A program made the position numbers and the translations under genes. The notes below the pieces were generated by a model, which did no database searches, had not been told where the DNA came from, and saw only the letters and a program-made list of their open reading frames with translations. A stretch of DNA of 64,000 nt from Candidatus Scalindua sp. GTDB lineage: Bacteria; Planctomycetota; Brocadiia; Brocadiales; Scalinduaceae. Location of the stretch: NCBI GenBank assembly GCA_021776915.1, contig JAIQZU010000043.1, positions 1 to 64,000 of the forward strand. The letters run 5' to 3'. Shown piece after piece: positions 62,097 through 64,000 of this stretch (positions are counted from its first letter, which is position 1; each line of letters begins with the position of its first letter).

Positions 62097-64000
62097 ATGA
62101 AAAAAATTACGTTACAAATTAACCAGAAAGAGTATGAAGCAAGTGATGGCGAAACCATCCTTGATGTTACCAAGAAAAACAATATCCATGTTCCACATTT
62201 ATGCCATTGGGGCTTACTATCGCCATTTGGGCAATGCAGAATGTGCGTTGTTGAAGTAGACGGGAACTTGGGTCCTGTAACAGCCTGCAACGCTCCTGTC
62301 TGGGATGGTATGAGTGTTGTGACGGAAAGCGATAGCATTGCAGAACTCAGAAAAAACAACCTTAAGCTGATACTCGGCAACCACCCTAATGACTGTATGA
62401 CCTGTGAAAAGACAGGTAATTGTAAACTCCAGAATTACGCCTACCAGTTTGATGTACATGCCGAATGGAGTCAGCAGACTATTAGAAAATTCCCTGAACT
62501 CCCAAATAACGGAGTTATAGAGTGGGACAAGGATAAATGTATCATGTGTACCAGGTGTGCACGAACCTGCGCTGAACTCCAGGGATCTTACGCACTTGGA
62601 TTTAAGGCTCACGGGTTTACGGCAATTGGCACTCCTAGCAAGACTAATATCTCTAAAGAAGGTGATTGCGAACTATGTGGGCAGTGCATAGACGCGTGTC
62701 CGGTAGGAGCCCTACAGGAACTATCTGCGAAAGGCAAGGGACGTCCATGGCAATTTGAAAAAACCAGAACCACCTGTACATATTGTGGAACTGGCTGCAA
62801 CTACTTCTTAAATGTAAAAGACAAGAAGGTAGTTTCTATTTCACCATGCTTTGATGCGCCGGTTAATGATAAAGGAAGTCTCTGTGTAAAGGGTAGATTT
62901 GGTTACGAACACATACACCATAAAGACAGAATAACCACACCGCTCATAAGGAAAAATGGCAAGCTGGAAGAGGCAAGCTGGGATGAGGCAATAAACCTGA
63001 TCGTAAAAAAGTTTACAGAGATCAAAAAGGAACATGGCCCAGACAGTCTGGGATTCCTCTCTTCATCAAGGTGTACCAACGAAGAGAACTATATATTCCA
63101 GAAGCTTGGCCGAATGATGGGCACTAATAACGTAGATAACTGCGCGAGGGTATGTCATAGCGCAAGCGTATCAGGGTTGGCTGCGTGTTATGGAAGTGGT
63201 GCCGCGACTAATTCATTTGATCAGATTCGTGATACTGATCTATTATTAGTGATAGGCGCTAATCCCTATGAAGCGCACCCGATTGTAGGACTCAAGATAA
63301 AGGACGCCATAAAAAATGGAACACAGCTGATTGTAGGCGACCCGAGAAAGACGCAACTCGCGGAAAAGGCGGATGTGTGGCTGAATCTGATACCAGGCAC
63401 AAACATAGCTTTATTAAATGGAATAATACATGTAATCCTGAATGAGGGGCTTGAGGATAAGGAGTTTATAAAGAAACGTACAGAAGGGTTTGATCAACTC
63501 AAAAAAGGTGTTAAGAAATACACGCCAGAATACGTTTCCGGTATAACCGGTGTCGCCAAGGACAGGATCATTGAAGCGGCCAGGATGTATGCGAAAGCGG
63601 ATAAGGCAATGATAATCTACAGCCTTGGTATGACAGAACACACAACAGGAACATACAACGTTATGTCTCTTGCTAACCTTGCTACAGTTACCGGTCACCT
63701 TGGAAGACCAAACGTTGGAATAAATCCGACCCGCGGACAGAATAATGTACAGGGTGCATGTGACATGGGAGCACTGCCTAATAAGTATGTTGGATATCAG
63801 TCAGTTGATGATGAGAAAGCACAGAAGAAATTTGAAAAGGCGTGGAAAACCAAACTGGATAATAAGATAGGCCTGACGTGTACAGAGATGGATGTTGCAA
63901 TGAATAAAGGCAAATTAAAGGGCTACTATATCTTCGGTGAAGATCCTGCCATGACGAATGCTAATGTCAATTTCGTGAAAGCCGGTCTGAAGAAATTAGA
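62097..64000 (+). CDS. Formate dehydrogenase catalytic subunit (3' end outside window)
   Basis: 634 codons are visible and the frame runs off the right edge. The N-terminal NuoG-like part has a [2Fe-2S] ferredoxin domain (CHWGLLSPFGQCRMC), a His-Cys [4Fe-4S] segment (HPNDCMTCEKTGNC) and a two-cluster domain (CIMCTRC, CELCGQCIDACPVGAL). The Mo/W-bis-MGD domain follows (CTYCGTGCNYF cluster). The metal ligand is Cys353 (TGT) in NCARVCHSAS, so this is a Cys rather than Sec enzyme. It interconverts formate and CO2. CAGGAG precedes ATG 62097. The long N-terminus suits NAD(P)- or ferredoxin-linked cytoplasmic FDH. Confidence 0.92.
   Translation, partial: MKKITLQINQKEYEASDGETILDVTKKNNIHVPHLCHWGLLSPFGQCRMCVVEVDGNLGPVTACNAPVWDGMSVVTESDSIAELRKNNLKLILGNHPNDCMTCEKTGNCKLQNYAYQFDVHAEWSQQTIRKFPELPNNGVIEWDKDKCIMCTRCARTCAELQGSYALGFKAHGFTAIGTPSKTNISKEGDCELCGQCIDACPVGALQELSAKGKGRPWQFEKTRTTCTYCGTGCNYFLNVKDKKVVSISPCFDAPVNDKGSLCVKGRFGYEHIHHKDRITTPLIRKNGKLEEASWDEAINLIVKKFTEIKKEHGPDSLGFLSSSRCTNEENYIFQKLGRMMGTNNVDNCARVCHSASVSGLAACYGSGAATNSFDQIRDTDLLLVIGANPYEAHPIVGLKIKDAIKNGTQLIVGDPRKTQLAEKADVWLNLIPGTNIALLNGIIHVILNEGLEDKEFIKKRTEGFDQLKKGVKKYTPEYVSGITGVAKDRIIEAARMYAKADKAMIIYSLGMTEHTTGTYNVMSLANLATVTGHLGRPNVGINPTRGQNNVQGACDMGALPNKYVGYQSVDDEKAQKKFEKAWKTKLDNKIGLTCTEMDVAMNKGKLKGYYIFGEDPAMTNANVNFVKAGLKKL

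Noticed and set aside
63153-63155. Selenocysteine at the formate dehydrogenase metal ligand
   Set aside because: The codon is TGT (Cys), not TGA.
1-64000. CRISPR array, prophage or intact insertion sequence
   Set aside because: No regularly spaced direct repeats, phage structural genes, transposase or integrase were found.

Overview
The window is 64 kb of a moderately AT-rich bacterial chromosome with dense operons, a diderm envelope and a largely anaerobic gene set. LpxD and LpxI point to lipid A. MqnB and MqnD point to menaquinone made by the futalosine route. A CcsA/ResB pair points to System II cytochrome c maturation. A prepilin-like protein with a C-terminal DG motif is of a type abundant in Planctomycetota. 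Large TPR proteins, a Cys-type formate dehydrogenase and BCR/HAD-type radical dehydratase proteins fit an anaerobic planctomycete, possibly Brocadiales (anammox relatives). No anammox marker gene lies in the window, so this placement is an inference.

Layout. 1-6.5 kb: end of an HD-GYP protein, a TIR/winged-helix/TPR protein, a cysteine synthase-like gene behind a consensus promoter and a structured leader, a TPR lipoprotein, and mqnB-mqnD. 6.6-16.3 kb: a YyaL-like thioredoxin-domain protein, a DapA-family aldolase, ribD, and a marR-MFP-RND efflux operon with an obvious palindromic operator. 16.3-28.3 kb: prepilin-like protein, O-antigen ligase/TPR protein, CPBP protease-lpxD-lpxI, an unknown membrane-anchored protein, ccsA-resB, and a parvulin lipoprotein with a Gly/His tail. 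28.4-37.3 kb: pepA, a DUF6364/PIN toxin-antitoxin pair, uvrA, a methyltransferase, a PBP4-type carboxypeptidase, a receiver-only protein, the tmRNA gene beside smpB, and tRNA-Leu(CAG). 37.6-43.3 kb: a proteostasis block groEL-hsp20-lon and a small protein resembling the C-terminal end of NrdD. 43.4-49.1 kb: a degenerate reading frame and inverted repeat, then a three-gene envelope transport cluster (LolA-like protein, RND/MMPL exporter fused to a cyclic-nucleotide-binding domain, beta-barrel-like protein) whose isoleucine codon choice differs from its neighbours. 49.4-53.7 kb: an activase fused to a 2-hydroxyacyl-CoA dehydratase-type subunit, a second dehydratase-type subunit, and a frameshifted membrane protein gene. 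53.8-64 kb: a metallopeptidase, RNase H, a deacetylase-fold protein, S20, def-fmt-DUF116, fbp-trpF, and a ferredoxin plus a formate dehydrogenase catalytic subunit that runs off the right edge.

Several intergenic spaces carry short dispersed palindromic repeats of at least four types, some with two or three copies in this window. The parts most worth following are the TIR protein without an evident NTPase, the activase-dehydratase fusion with its partner, the cNMP-domain RND exporter cluster, the structured leader at 2.85 kb, and the palindrome families. No CRISPR array, intact insertion sequence or prophage was seen.
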